Of a stretch of DNA of 64,000 nucleotides, positions 16,750-25,697 are shown piece after piece. A model generated the notes under the pieces. That model was not told where the DNA came from and made no database searches. It saw nothing but the letters and a program-made list of their open reading frames with translations. The stretch covers positions 1 through 64,000 of the forward strand of contig NZ_JAFCLP010000023.1 of assembly GCF_018129405.1 (NCBI RefSeq), given 5' to 3'. Made by a program: the position numbers and the translations under genes. Position 1 is the stretch's first letter. Each line of letters opens with the position of its first letter. The stretch is from Bradyrhizobium iriomotense (GTDB lineage: Bacteria; Pseudomonadota; Alphaproteobacteria; Rhizobiales; Xanthobacteraceae).

Positions 16750-19700
16750 TCACGCATCGAGAATGAGGTCGGTCAGAGGAATGGCCTGACAGGTTAGACA
16801 GTGCCCTTCTTCCAAATCAAGGCTGTCGATCAGATGACGGACGCGACCTTCCTTGATCGGCACGCAACAATTCTCACACTGACCGACGCGACATCCGCTC
16901 GGCAGCGAAAGACCTGATCGTTCCGCTGTGGCCAAAATGCCGCCTGCCGGGGTTTGAGGAAACCAAGTGACAGTTTTTCCCGAACGCGCAAAAGTGATCC
17001 GGCGGGGCGATGGATCTTCCGGCATTGCGGTGACGGGCGAGTGGAATCGTTCCGTAAAGATCTCGAAATCCGGTACGCCACGCGCTTTCAGGCCATCCCT
17101 GACGTCACGCATCATCAGGTCGGACGCGCAGATATAAAATCGCGCGCGCCGGCGCAGCAGATCCGGCTCGATGTCCGATACGGTGAAACGGCCCCGGCGA
17201 TCAAAGCGATCACCTTCTGCGGGCTGGCTGAGATGGGTCATCAAAGTCAGATTTGGCAGCCGTTGCCGGAGTACCTCCAACCGTTCGCGGAACGGCTGGC
17301 TTGCTCCGTCACGGCAGCCATAATGCAGCCAGATCTCGGGCTCGCCGCTGCCGCCCTGCAGCGTTTCCAAATAGGACAGGAACGGCGTGATGCCGATGCC
17401 GCCGGCGATCAGCACGATCGGAAATTCATTGCGCAGCGGAAGAACGAATCCTCCTCTCGGCGCCTCCAGCTCAACATGGGCGCCGGGCGTCAGTCGATGT
17501 CGGATTGCTCCCGAGACCAATCCGCCTTCGATGTGCCGCACGGCAATGCGATAGGCGTCGGGCTCCGCGATGGCCGCGCCGGTCAGCGAATAAGACCTGC
17601 TGGCGCCATCCACGCGAAAGCCGACATATTGACCAGGCCGGAACGGCGCCAGCAAACCGCCGTCACTCGGCCGCAACGTCAACTCGACGACATCTTTGCT
17701 GATCTCGCGGCGCCCGGTGACCGCAAACGATCTCCAGCCGGCCCAGGCCCGGGTGTCGCAACGTTCCACGTCGCAGGCGAACGAACGGAGCGCCAAGGCT
17801 CCGCTGAGCGGATCACGATCGTCCTCGGAAATCACCGCGTTGAAACTCGATCCGACCGGACGCGTATCGTCAGGCAGATAGCCGGGCAAACCGAGATCCG
17901 GCGACGGCTGCCACCAACCGTAATCGCTGGCCACGACATCCTCAGCCAGGGCGTCGTTGAATGCCGCCCGCATCCTGATGCTGCCCTTGCGGGTCCGCAC
18001 TGTCATCCAGGCGCCGGCGGCAATTCCCTTGCGGCGCGCGAGCTCGGGATGAATCTCCGCCGTCGGCTCCTCGCGCTTGCGCCGCAATGTGGTGATACCG
18101 CGATGCTGGCTGTGACAGAAATAGCCGCTATTGGCCGAAAACAGCGTGAGCGGGAAGCTGTCGTTGCGGCGCTCGGCAGGTTCGACGAAGCGCGGCACCG
18201 CCGGATAGCCGTGGCGGTGCAACAGCTCCGAATAGAGCTCGGCCTTGCCCGTTTGGGTCGCAAATCCGCTGCTGCGGTATTTTCGATGATCGTGCTGCAG
18301 CGGCACACGGATGCCTTCAGGCTTCGCGCGCAGGGCCTCGACCGTCAACCCCAGAGGCGCGAGCAGATGTGCAAAGCCCCTCTCGATGTCCCCATCGAAG
18401 AACAACTCTCCCATTTCCAGGCGCCGCGCGAGCTGGAACACGATCCACATGTCCGAGCGCGCATCGCCCTGGCGCGGAATCATTGGCGGCCGCAGTTGAA
18501 CCAACTCCTGCGCCTCCGGCGAGATTTCGAACCCAAGCCGCAGCGCCTCGTGTTCCCACGGACTGGAGACCGGCAACACGATATCGGCCATTTCCGCGGT
18601 TGGATTGAGAAACAGATCGCAGTGAACCTGGAAATCGAGTGCCTTCAGCGCCTCACGGCCATGGTCGGGCGCCGGGTGCGATACCAGCAGGTTGGAACCG
18701 AAGGCAAACAGCGCCCGGATCCGATAAGGCTTGCCGATCAGGGCCGCATCATAGAAATCGGTCGACGTGATCCAGCCGTCAGCCGGCGGACCAAGCGGCC
18801 GCTCGGCAAGACCAAGTGCGCGCATGCGGGTCTCGGGCTTGATCATCGAGATCGAATGCAGCGCCGGAGCCGGCAGAGCCGGCATGCGGACATTGCCGCC
18901 CACCGCGTCGAAATGGCCTGTCAGCGCATAGAGCGTCGCGATCGCGCGCTCGGTCTGCGAGGCGTTGGTGTGCTGCCCGACACCGGTCCAACCATGGTAG
19001 CAGATCGATTTGGCGTCGGCGACGGCGCGAGCAAGCTGCTCCACCTCGGCTGCTGGAATTCCCGTGATGTGCTCGACCGTTGCCGGATCGTAGGCTAAGG
19101 TCGCGCCGAAATAATGATCGAATGCGGTCCGGCAGGCGATGGTCCGGTCGGCCGCCACGATCTCAAAACGGCCTTCGAGCGCGGCGTCATTGAGGCCGTC
19201 CTCGGCAGAGGCCAGCTGATCGGACCGCGACGACCAGACCAGATAGCCCTCACCTGACCGGCCGACATCGGCCGGGCGCAGAAACCGTCCATCATCCTCG
19301 CGCACCAGGAAAGCAGCGTTGGTCCAGTGGCGGACGAACTCGGCGTCATATGCGCGATTGACGATCAACCAACGGGCAAGCCCGAGGGCGAGCGCCGCAT
19401 CGGTACCCGGTCGAATGCGCAGCCAGAGATCGGCATCGCGTGATGATCCGTTGCGCCGGGGATCGATCGCAACGAGCTTCGCACCCTTCTTCCTTGCTTC
19501 GGCGATCGCCTCGGCTTGCGCCAACCAAACGTTGGCGGGATTGTGCCCCCACAGCAGGATCAGATCCGAGTGCCGATAATCGGCAGGCGGCAAACCACAG
19601 CCGAATGTGAAGGCATGGGCGTGGTCCTTGTGCCAGTTACATATCTCGGTCGAGAAGACCGTATTAGGGCTTCCGAAACCACGGACGAAGCGCTGGATCC

Positions 19701-20067
19701 AGTCGAGACTATCCGAGGTCGACGAGGACGAGCCGGACGTAACGGCGAACGCGACCGATTCCGGTCCCGTCTCGGCGCGGTAGCGTGCAAGCTTATCGGC
19801 GATTTCCGTCAGCGCCTCGTCCCAGGTGATCGGCACGAAACCAGGATCCGCGGCTCCCTTCGGCGCCGTTCGTCGCAGCGGCGTTTTCAGCCGACGCGCC
19901 GAATGTGCAATCTCCGGCGCGGCCCGCCCTTTCGGGCACAACGCCTTGCCGGTCGGATGCGTGGGATCAGGCCTGACGGCGACGAGCCGATCGTTCTCGA
20001 TGACGTTCACGGTGCCGCACCGCGATCGACACAACGTGCAGAAGCCCGGTTTTTCGATCGTCGGCAT
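16750..20067 (-). CDS. molybdopterin oxidoreductase fused to FAD/NAD/[2Fe-2S] reductase
   Basis: A 1105-residue cytoplasmic fusion enzyme with no Tat or Sec signal. The N-terminal [4Fe-4S] site is Cys10-x2-Cys13-x3-Cys17 with Cys44 (ALCPKG). A molybdopterin domain follows, with a probable cysteine Mo ligand in STEICNWHKDHAH (about residue 145) and the segment LLWGHNPANVW. The dinucleotide-binding domain lies near 630-780. From about 790 it becomes a flavin reductase: FRPGQYVGFRV and SRSYSLTG bind FAD, and VLIAGGIGITPFLS binds NAD(P). A C-terminal plant-type ferredoxin has CRVGQCENCC plus CLTC. The reductase half has the order of phthalate-dioxygenase reductase or VanB. AAGGGAAAGG sits just before the ATG. 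It ends the lysine/pipecolate-type array, but its substrate is unknown; it could reduce or oxidise directly with NAD(P)H. Confidence 0.85.
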   Translation of the reverse strand: MPTIEKPGFCTLCRSRCGTVNVIENDRLVAVRPDPTHPTGKALCPKGRAAPEIAHSARRLKTPLRRTAPKGAADPGFVPITWDEALTEIADKLARYRAETGPESVAFAVTSGSSSSTSDSLDWIQRFVRGFGSPNTVFSTEICNWHKDHAHAFTFGCGLPPADYRHSDLILLWGHNPANVWLAQAEAIAEARKKGAKLVAIDPRRNGSSRDADLWLRIRPGTDAALALGLARWLIVNRAYDAEFVRHWTNAAFLVREDDGRFLRPADVGRSGEGYLVWSSRSDQLASAEDGLNDAALEGRFEIVAADRTIACRTAFDHYFGATLAYDPATVEHITGIPAAEVEQLARAVADAKSICYHGWTGVGQHTNASQTERAIATLYALTGHFDAVGGNVRMPALPAPALHSISMIKPETRMRALGLAERPLGPPADGWITSTDFYDAALIGKPYRIRALFAFGSNLLVSHPAPDHGREALKALDFQVHCDLFLNPTAEMADIVLPVSSPWEHEALRLGFEISPEAQELVQLRPPMIPRQGDARSDMWIVFQLARRLEMGELFFDGDIERGFAHLLAPLGLTVEALRAKPEGIRVPLQHDHRKYRSSGFATQTGKAELYSELLHRHGYPAVPRFVEPAERRNDSFPLTLFSANSGYFCHSQHRGITTLRRKREEPTAEIHPELARRKGIAAGAWMTVRTRKGSIRMRAAFNDALAEDVVASDYGWWQPSPDLGLPGYLPDDTRPVGSSFNAVISEDDRDPLSGALALRSFACDVERCDTRAWAGWRSFAVTGRREISKDVVELTLRPSDGGLLAPFRPGQYVGFRVDGASRSYSLTGAAIAEPDAYRIAVRHIEGGLVSGAIRHRLTPGAHVELEAPRGGFVLPLRNEFPIVLIAGGIGITPFLSYLETLQGGSGEPEIWLHYGCRDGASQPFRERLEVLRQRLPNLTLMTHLSQPAEGDRFDRRGRFTVSDIEPDLLRRRARFYICASDLMMRDVRDGLKARGVPDFEIFTERFHSPVTAMPEDPSPRRITFARSGKTVTWFPQTPAGGILATAERSGLSLPSGCRVGQCENCCVPIKEGRVRHLIDSLDLEEGHCLTCQAIPLTDLILDA

Positions 20068-20093
20068 TGCCTTTCCCTTTCGAGCGACGCAGC

Positions 20094-21059
20094 TTACGAC
20101 GAGGCTCCGCCCGCCACGGAATCCCATCCACCGACGAGCAGCGAGGCGGCGGCAAGATCCTCGGATGCAGCGCCGACCGACTTGAAGATCGTGATATCGC
20201 TTTCGTCGAGGCGTCCCGATCGCGCGCCACTGGTTAGTTCGTGCAGATCACCACAGATCCTGTCGGCGTGCCAGCGGCGCGCGGCGATCGGCTGGAGCAG
20301 ATCGCCTGCCTCCGCGAGCGCGCCGCCATAGGTATCGACAAAGACGCGGCTACGGCAGATCGCATCGTCGTCGCTCTCGCGCATGTTCGGCGTGAACGCG
20401 CCGACGAGGTCAAGATGTGTCCCGGGCCGCAAGTAGCGCCCCAACACGATGGGTTCGCTCGATGTCGTGGCACAGCTCACGATGTCCGCCTGAGCCAAAG
20501 CCTCGGTCAGGTCGGCGACAGGTTCGGCGGCGAACCCCTGGTGACAGAACGTGCCTGCAAACACCCGCGCGCGCTCCGCATTGCGTCCCCAGACAAGCAC
20601 CCGCTCGATCGGCCGCACGGCGCGATGCGCAGCCGGCAGGCAGGACGCGATGCGGCCGGTTCCGATGACCAGGAGCGTGTTGCTATTCCGTCGCGACAGA
20701 TATCGCGACGCCAGCGCAGAGGCGGCCGCCGTCCGCCGGTTGGTCAGCGCTTCACCGTCAATCATGGCGCGAGGCTGGCCGGTTGCCCCGTCGAACAGCG
20801 TGTAGAGCGAGGAGACCGAGCCGATTCCGCGGGCGGCATTGGCGGGAAAGACCGTTACGAGCTTCACCCCGAGCGCCTTGCCGCGCTCCCAGGCCGGCAT
20901 CGTCAGGAGATGCCCGGGCTTGTCCGGCGTTCCAAGCTCGTAGCTTTGTCGAACCGGCATGGCCTCGCCGCCGCGCCGAAAGGATTCGGCCAGAGCGTCG
21001 ATCAGCCTGACATAGTCGAGGCCGGCTTCAACCTCGGCTGCCGTATAGTAACGCAACAA
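20094..21059 (-). CDS. ornithine cyclodeaminase/mu-crystallin-family reductase
   Basis: A 321-residue protein of the ornithine cyclodeaminase/mu-crystallin family, whose members include ornithine and lysine cyclodeaminases, alanine dehydrogenase and ketimine (piperideine-2-carboxylate or pyrroline-2-carboxylate) reductases. The NAD(P)-binding loop is LLVIGTGRIAS (about residues 128-138), the substrate Lys is in GVKLVTVFPAN, and the family Asp segment is HLDLVGAFTPNMRE. In this array, with an AmaA-like oxidase, AmaB and HglS, a role in making or reducing cyclic C6 imino acids (piperideine-2-carboxylate and pipecolate) is the most economical inference. Lysine cyclodeaminase or a generic ketimine reductase cannot be separated by eye. 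Confidence 0.82.
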   Translation of the reverse strand: MLRYYTAAEVEAGLDYVRLIDALAESFRRGGEAMPVRQSYELGTPDKPGHLLTMPAWERGKALGVKLVTVFPANAARGIGSVSSLYTLFDGATGQPRAMIDGEALTNRRTAAASALASRYLSRRNSNTLLVIGTGRIASCLPAAHRAVRPIERVLVWGRNAERARVFAGTFCHQGFAAEPVADLTEALAQADIVSCATTSSEPIVLGRYLRPGTHLDLVGAFTPNMRESDDDAICRSRVFVDTYGGALAEAGDLLQPIAARRWHADRICGDLHELTSGARSGRLDESDITIFKSVGAASEDLAAASLLVGGWDSVAGGASS

Positions 21060-21075
21060 GACTTCCTCACTTCCT

Positions 21076-21744
21076 TTATTCGATCGACGCGATACCCGTG
21101 CAGGTCCAGATGATCTCTGCGTCCTCCCTGCTCAGGGATATGATCGCATGCCCCATCTTGCTGTCGAAATAAGCGCTGTCGCCGGCCTCGAGAATCACGG
21201 GCGCGTAGAACTCCGTGTGAAGCTGGATGCGGCCCGAGAGCACGCAGAGGAACTCCTCGCCCTGATGGCGCACCCAGTTTGGAAATTCGTCCAGGCTCCG
21301 CGCGACCACCCGCGACTTGAAGGGCAATATCTGCTTGTGCGCGAGATCGGTCGCGAGCAGTTCGTAGTGATAGGTCGCCGTCTGATGCGACCTGCCCTCG
21401 CCGCGCCGCGTGATGCTGCAGCGCCCGAATGGAGCGCTTTGCTGGCGCGTGTCGAACAGTTCGACGATGTCCAGTCCGGTGCCGCGAACGATCTTCTGCA
21501 GCACGTCGTATGTCGGCGACATCTGGCCATTCTCGATCTTGGAGAGCGTCGAACGCGATACACCGGTGCGCTGGCTGACGTCTTCCAACGTCCAGCCATT
21601 GTCGAAGCGCATGCGCTTCAAGCGCTGGCCGAGATCGACGGACGTGTCCTCCTTCGCCGGTCGTGGCGCGGAAAACCGGGCCGGCACCGGCGGCGAGAGC
21701 TGCGCCGCGGCGCTGGTGCGGGGTTTGATCGCTTTCTTGGCCAC
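21076..21744 (-). CDS. XRE-family regulator with C-terminal cupin
   Basis: A 222-residue regulator. After a basic 35-residue leader comes an XRE helix-turn-helix (about residues 38-97), with LKRMRFDNGWTLEDVSQRT and GVSRSTLSKIENG. A cupin sensor domain follows from about 130 to 220, with HQGEEFLCVLSGRI and LEAGDSAYFDSKMGH. Proteins of this build (PuuR-like) usually regulate amine or amino-acid catabolic operons and sense a small ligand in the cupin. It sits inside the array between the binding protein and the mu-crystallin-type gene on the same strand, so it probably autoregulates the importer section. Confidence 0.88.
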   Translation of the reverse strand: MAKKAIKPRTSAAAQLSPPVPARFSAPRPAKEDTSVDLGQRLKRMRFDNGWTLEDVSQRTGVSRSTLSKIENGQMSPTYDVLQKIVRGTGLDIVELFDTRQQSAPFGRCSITRRGEGRSHQTATYHYELLATDLAHKQILPFKSRVVARSLDEFPNWVRHQGEEFLCVLSGRIQLHTEFYAPVILEAGDSAYFDSKMGHAIISLSREDAEIIWTCTGIASIE

Positions 21745-21802
21745 GGCCGTTCCTTCTCGGGACCGTCACGGGCGGCGCTGATTGCGCCGCCCGTGACGTG
21801 GT

Positions 21803-23023
21803 TCATTTCTTTACGAGCGAGCACTCGCTCTGGCTGAGTGGCAGGAATACCTGATCCCCCGGAACACTTGCCACAACATTATAATAGTCCCACGACCCCT
21901 TCGATTCGGAAGGCTTCTTAACCTGGACGAGCAGCATATCATGCACCATTCGCCCGTCCTCCCGGACCTTGCCGTTCTTGGCAAAGAAGTCGTTGACCGG
22001 CAGCTCGCGCATTTTGGCGGCAACGGCCTTGGCCTCGTCGGTCCCCGCCGCCTGCACCGCCTTCAGATAGTGCAGCACCTCCGAATAGACGCCGGCCTGC
22101 AGCGCGGTCGGCATGGTCTTGCGCGCCTCGAAGAAGCGCTTGGCGAAGGCGCGGGTTTCGTCGTTCTGATCCCAGTAGAAGCCCTCGAGGAACGACATTC
22201 CCTGCGCGCTGGAGAGACCGAGCGCATGAATGTCGGTCAGGAATACCACCGGAGCGCTGAGGATCTGGCCGCCCGCGGTGATGCCGAACTCGCTGGCCTG
22301 CTTGATGGCCGTCGTCAGATCCTTGCCCGCAGTCGCGAGCAGGATCACCTTGGCTTTCGAGGCCTGCGCCGGCAGAAGGAAGGCCGAGAGGTCGTTGGCG
22401 CCGAAGGGATGGCGTATGGAACCGACGAGCTTGCCGCCATTGGCCTTGATTGCGTCGGTCGCGATCTTCTCCAGCGAATGTCCGAACGCGAAGTCGGCAG
22501 TGACGATGAAGAAGGTGTCGTTGCCCTTCTCGATCAGGGTCCTGACCGGACCGACAACATTGGAGTAGTTGTCGTAGACCCATTGAAAGCCGGTCGGTGA
22601 GCAGGCCTTGCCGGTGAGATCGGTCGTGCCCGGCGAGGAAAACAGCGCGATCCTGTTGGTCTCTCGCGTCAGCTGCTGAACCGCCAGCGCAATGGCGCTG
22701 TTGGTGACGTCAACGATGGCGTCGACCTTCTCGCTTTCGATCCACTGCCGCGCAATGCCGAGGCCGACATCGGCCTTCTGCTGATGGTCTGCGCCGACCA
22801 CCTCGACCGGCTTGCCGAGCACGGTCCCGCCGAAATCGGTGACGGCCATTCGCGCGGCAAGCAGCGAACCCGGGCCGTTCATGTCCGAATACTGGCCGGA
22901 CATGTCCGTCAGCACGCCGAGCTTGACGATCTCGTCGCTGGCTTGCGCGAACGCCGTTCCCGCCTGACCGAAAGAACCGAGGATGGAGAGCGCTACAAGC
23001 CCCCGCATGAATCGCCGATGCAT
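21803..23023 (-). CDS. branched-chain-amino-acid-type ABC substrate-binding protein
   Basis: A 406-residue LivK-like (Peripla_BP_6) protein with signal peptide, cleaved probably after AGTAFA-QA. The mature domain begins IVKLGVLTDMSGQYSDMNGPGS, as usual in the family. The ATG at 23023 is taken, but a TTG two codons upstream has better spacing (six bases) from GAGGAG and may be the true start. It binds the solute imported by LivHM at 23062 and the ATPases at 24996 and 25690. Rhizobial members bind many amino acids, aromatic acids and cyclic amines; the locus suggests lysine, pipecolate or aminoadipate. Confidence 0.88.
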   Translation of the reverse strand: MHRRFMRGLVALSILGSFGQAGTAFAQASDEIVKLGVLTDMSGQYSDMNGPGSLLAARMAVTDFGGTVLGKPVEVVGADHQQKADVGLGIARQWIESEKVDAIVDVTNSAIALAVQQLTRETNRIALFSSPGTTDLTGKACSPTGFQWVYDNYSNVVGPVRTLIEKGNDTFFIVTADFAFGHSLEKIATDAIKANGGKLVGSIRHPFGANDLSAFLLPAQASKAKVILLATAGKDLTTAIKQASEFGITAGGQILSAPVVFLTDIHALGLSSAQGMSFLEGFYWDQNDETRAFAKRFFEARKTMPTALQAGVYSEVLHYLKAVQAAGTDEAKAVAAKMRELPVNDFFAKNGKVREDGRMVHDMLLVQVKKPSESKGSWDYYNVVASVPGDQVFLPLSQSECSLVKK

Positions 23024-23061
23024 CTTCAATTGCCGCTCCTCTTCACTGCACCACTTCAAGC

Positions 23062-24969
23062 TCACTTGCCCGACGCAGCCTGCACGGGCGCCGGCACCGG
23101 ACCCGCGCCATGCGGCTTGCGCCGGCGCCACCACGCCGCGGCCTCGCCGACGATACCGCGGCGGAACGCAAGAACGCAGACGGCGAAGATCAACCCGTGG
23201 ATCACCGCGACCCATTGGCCGAGGCCGGCCAGATAATTCTGCATGGCTACGACCACGAACGCGCCGATCACCGGCCCCAGGAGCGTGCCGACACCGCCGA
23301 GAAACGTCATGAGCAGGACTTCGCCCGACATCGACCAATGCGCATCGGTGAGACTGGCGATCTGGGTGACGATCGCCTTGGTCGACCCGGCAAGGCCCGC
23401 CAGGGCAGCTGACAGCGTGAACGCGACGCATTTGTAGTGGTCGATCTCGAAGCCGAGTGACTGCGCGCGAGCCTCGTGATTGCTGATCGCCCTCAGCACG
23501 CGTCCGAACGGCGAATCGACCAGGCGCATGATCAGGACGAAGCCGCCGAGAAAGATCACCGTCACGAAGACGTACAGATTGACGGGGTTGGACAGATCGA
23601 TCCAGCCGAACAGCATGCCGCGCGGAACGCCCTGCAAGCCGTTCTCGCCACCCGTGAAGGGCGCCTGCAACGCGACGAAATAGATCATCTGCGCAAAGGC
23701 AAGCGTCACCATGGCGAAGTAGATCCCGCTGCGGCGGATCGCGAGCCAGCCCGACACCAGTCCGAGCAGGGCCGCCGTCGCGGTCCCGGTCAGGATCGCG
23801 AGTTCCGGCGTCAATCCCCACACCTTGGCGGCGTGCCCGCAGACATAGCCGGCCGAGCCCAGAAACATCGCATGCCCGAAAGACACCAGGCGTCCATATC
23901 CGGCGATCAGATTGAAGGCGGAGGCAAACAGCGCGAAGATCATCGCCTTCATCATGAAGCCCGGATAGATCACAAGCGGCGCCACGATCAGGCTCGCGGC
24001 GAGCGTCACGACGAGGACCATCTGCGTGCGGGGCGATGACGACGGCGCCTCGGCGGGGGCCTCATGAGGCCCGCCCGCATTGTCCAGCCTGGAGCCGAAC
24101 AATCCCGCCGGCCGCAGCATCAGCACCACGGCCATCACCAGAAAGACGACCGTGCTCGACAGCTCGGGATAGAACGCCTTGGTCAAGCCTTCGATCAGCC
24201 CCACCAGGAAGCCGGTCACGATCGACCCCATGATCGAGCCCATGCCGCCGATCACGACAACCGCGAACACCACGATCAGCAGATCGGCGCCCATGCTGGG
24301 GCTGACTTGATAGACCGGAGCCGCCAACACACCCGCCATCGCCGCGAGCGCGACACCGGCCCCGTAAGTCAGCATGATCATGCGCGGCACCCTGATACCG
24401 AAAGCTTGAACCAGCATCGGGTTCTCGGTCGCCGCGCGCAAATAGGCGCCAAGCCTGGTGCGCTCGACCACGTACCAGGTGCCCAGGCAGACGACGAGCG
24501 AGGCGGCGAGGACCCAGGCCCTGTAATTCGGCAGGAACATGAAGCCGAGATTGCGGCCACCGGCGAGCTCGGCGGGAATGGCATAAGGCTGACCGGATGA
24601 GCCGAACCAATTGCTGAGCGCGCCTTGGGCCATCAGGGCCAGCCCGAACGTCAGCAGCATTCCGTAGAGGTGATCGAGACCATAGAGCCGCCGCAGCAAG
24701 AACCGCTCGACGGCGATGCCCATCAATCCGACCGAAAGAGGGGCGATGACCAGTGCCGACCAGTAGCCGATGCCGAGAAAATTGAACAGCAGCCATGCCA
24801 GCATCGCTCCCATCATGTACTGCGCGCCATGGGCGAAGTTCACGATGTTCATCATGCCGAAGATGACCGCGAGCCCCAGGCTGAGCATGGCGTAGAAGGC
24901 GCCATTGACGAGGCCGAGCAACAATTGCCCGAACAGCACCGCCGAAGGGACGCCGAAGATTGTCGTCAT
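23062..24969 (-). CDS. fused LivH-LivM ABC permease
   Basis: A 635-residue protein that joins both permeases of a branched-chain-amino-acid-type importer. Residues 1-300 are LivH-like (FGMMNIVNFAHGAQYMMGA, VIGGMGSIMGSIVTGFLVG). A linker at about 305-330 is rich in Ala, Pro and Ser. Residues 330-620 are LivM-like (LFASAFNLIAGYGRLVSFGHAMF-type segment, MTFLGGVGTLLGPVIGAF). Separate LivH and LivM are about 300 and 330 residues, so the length equals their sum. There is no frameshift; the frame is continuous. It follows LivF by 26 bases and precedes the binding-protein gene by 38. Confidence 0.9.
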   Translation of the reverse strand: MTTIFGVPSAVLFGQLLLGLVNGAFYAMLSLGLAVIFGMMNIVNFAHGAQYMMGAMLAWLLFNFLGIGYWSALVIAPLSVGLMGIAVERFLLRRLYGLDHLYGMLLTFGLALMAQGALSNWFGSSGQPYAIPAELAGGRNLGFMFLPNYRAWVLAASLVVCLGTWYVVERTRLGAYLRAATENPMLVQAFGIRVPRMIMLTYGAGVALAAMAGVLAAPVYQVSPSMGADLLIVVFAVVVIGGMGSIMGSIVTGFLVGLIEGLTKAFYPELSSTVVFLVMAVVLMLRPAGLFGSRLDNAGGPHEAPAEAPSSSPRTQMVLVVTLAASLIVAPLVIYPGFMMKAMIFALFASAFNLIAGYGRLVSFGHAMFLGSAGYVCGHAAKVWGLTPELAILTGTATAALLGLVSGWLAIRRSGIYFAMVTLAFAQMIYFVALQAPFTGGENGLQGVPRGMLFGWIDLSNPVNLYVFVTVIFLGGFVLIMRLVDSPFGRVLRAISNHEARAQSLGFEIDHYKCVAFTLSAALAGLAGSTKAIVTQIASLTDAHWSMSGEVLLMTFLGGVGTLLGPVIGAFVVVAMQNYLAGLGQWVAVIHGLIFAVCVLAFRRGIVGEAAAWWRRRKPHGAGPVPAPVQAASGK

Positions 24970-24995
24970 GCCACTGCGTCCTTCATCAGGCTGTC

Positions 24996-25697
24996 TCAGA
25001 GTCCGAGATAGTTGTTGACCGATTCGAGTCGCCGCTCGAACTCGTCACCGGCGATCTCGTCGACGACGCGCCCCGTTTCGACCACGTAGTGCCGGTCGGC
25101 CAGCCCGCAGACGAAGCCCGCGTTTTGTTCGACGAGGAGGATCGTGAAGCCAAGCGACTTCAAATGCGAAAGCATGCGGCCGATCTGCTGGATGATGACC
25201 GGCGCGAGTCCCTCGGTCGGCTCGTCGAGCAGGAGGACGCGTGCACCGGTGCGCAGGATGCGCGCAAGCGCCAGCATCTGCTGCTCACCGCCGGAGAGCT
25301 TCGAGCCCTGGCTGTCGAGCCGTTCCTTCAGATTTGGAAAGAGGTTCAAGACCTCGTCGAGAGCGATGCCGCCCTCGGCGATCTTCGGCGGCAGCAGCAG
25401 GTTTTCCCGAACGCTGAGGCTGGCGAAGATGCCGCGCTCTTCCGGACAGAAAGCAATGCCCTTGCGTGCGACGTCGAAGGGCGCCGCGCCAATGATCTCC
25501 TCACCATCGAGGCGGATCGAACCTGTCCGCCTCTGCAGCAGCCCCATGATCGCCTTCAGGGTGGTGGTCTTGCCCGCGCCGTTGCGACCGAGAAGCGCCA
25601 CCACCTCGCCCTCACCGACGGAGAAATCCATGCCGTGCACGACCTTGGATTCGCCGTACCAGGCCTCGAGCCGGCGGACGCTCAGCGCCTCAGCCAT
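24996..25697 (-). CDS. LivF-like ABC ATPase
   Basis: A 233-residue ATPase. Walker A is GRNGAGKTT, the signature LSGGEQQMLALARIL, Walker B VLLLDEPTEGLAP, and the switch His position is replaced by Q in LLVEQNAGF, as is normal for LivF. The ATG at 25697 gives an eight-base overlap (ATGGCTGA) with the LivG stop; a GTG two codons earlier is a possible alternative. It pairs with LivG at 25690 to power the fused permease. Confidence 0.9.
   Translation of the reverse strand: MAEALSVRRLEAWYGESKVVHGMDFSVGEGEVVALLGRNGAGKTTTLKAIMGLLQRRTGSIRLDGEEIIGAAPFDVARKGIAFCPEERGIFASLSVRENLLLPPKIAEGGIALDEVLNLFPNLKERLDSQGSKLSGGEQQMLALARILRTGARVLLLDEPTEGLAPVIIQQIGRMLSHLKSLGFTILLVEQNAGFVCGLADRHYVVETGRVVDEIAGDEFERRLESVNNYLGL

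Noticed and set aside
16954-19098. A 714-codon open frame on the plus strand
   Set aside because: It lies wholly antisense to the molybdopterin fusion gene, whose iron-sulfur and cofactor motifs are unmistakable. Long antisense frames are expected in high-G+C coding DNA.
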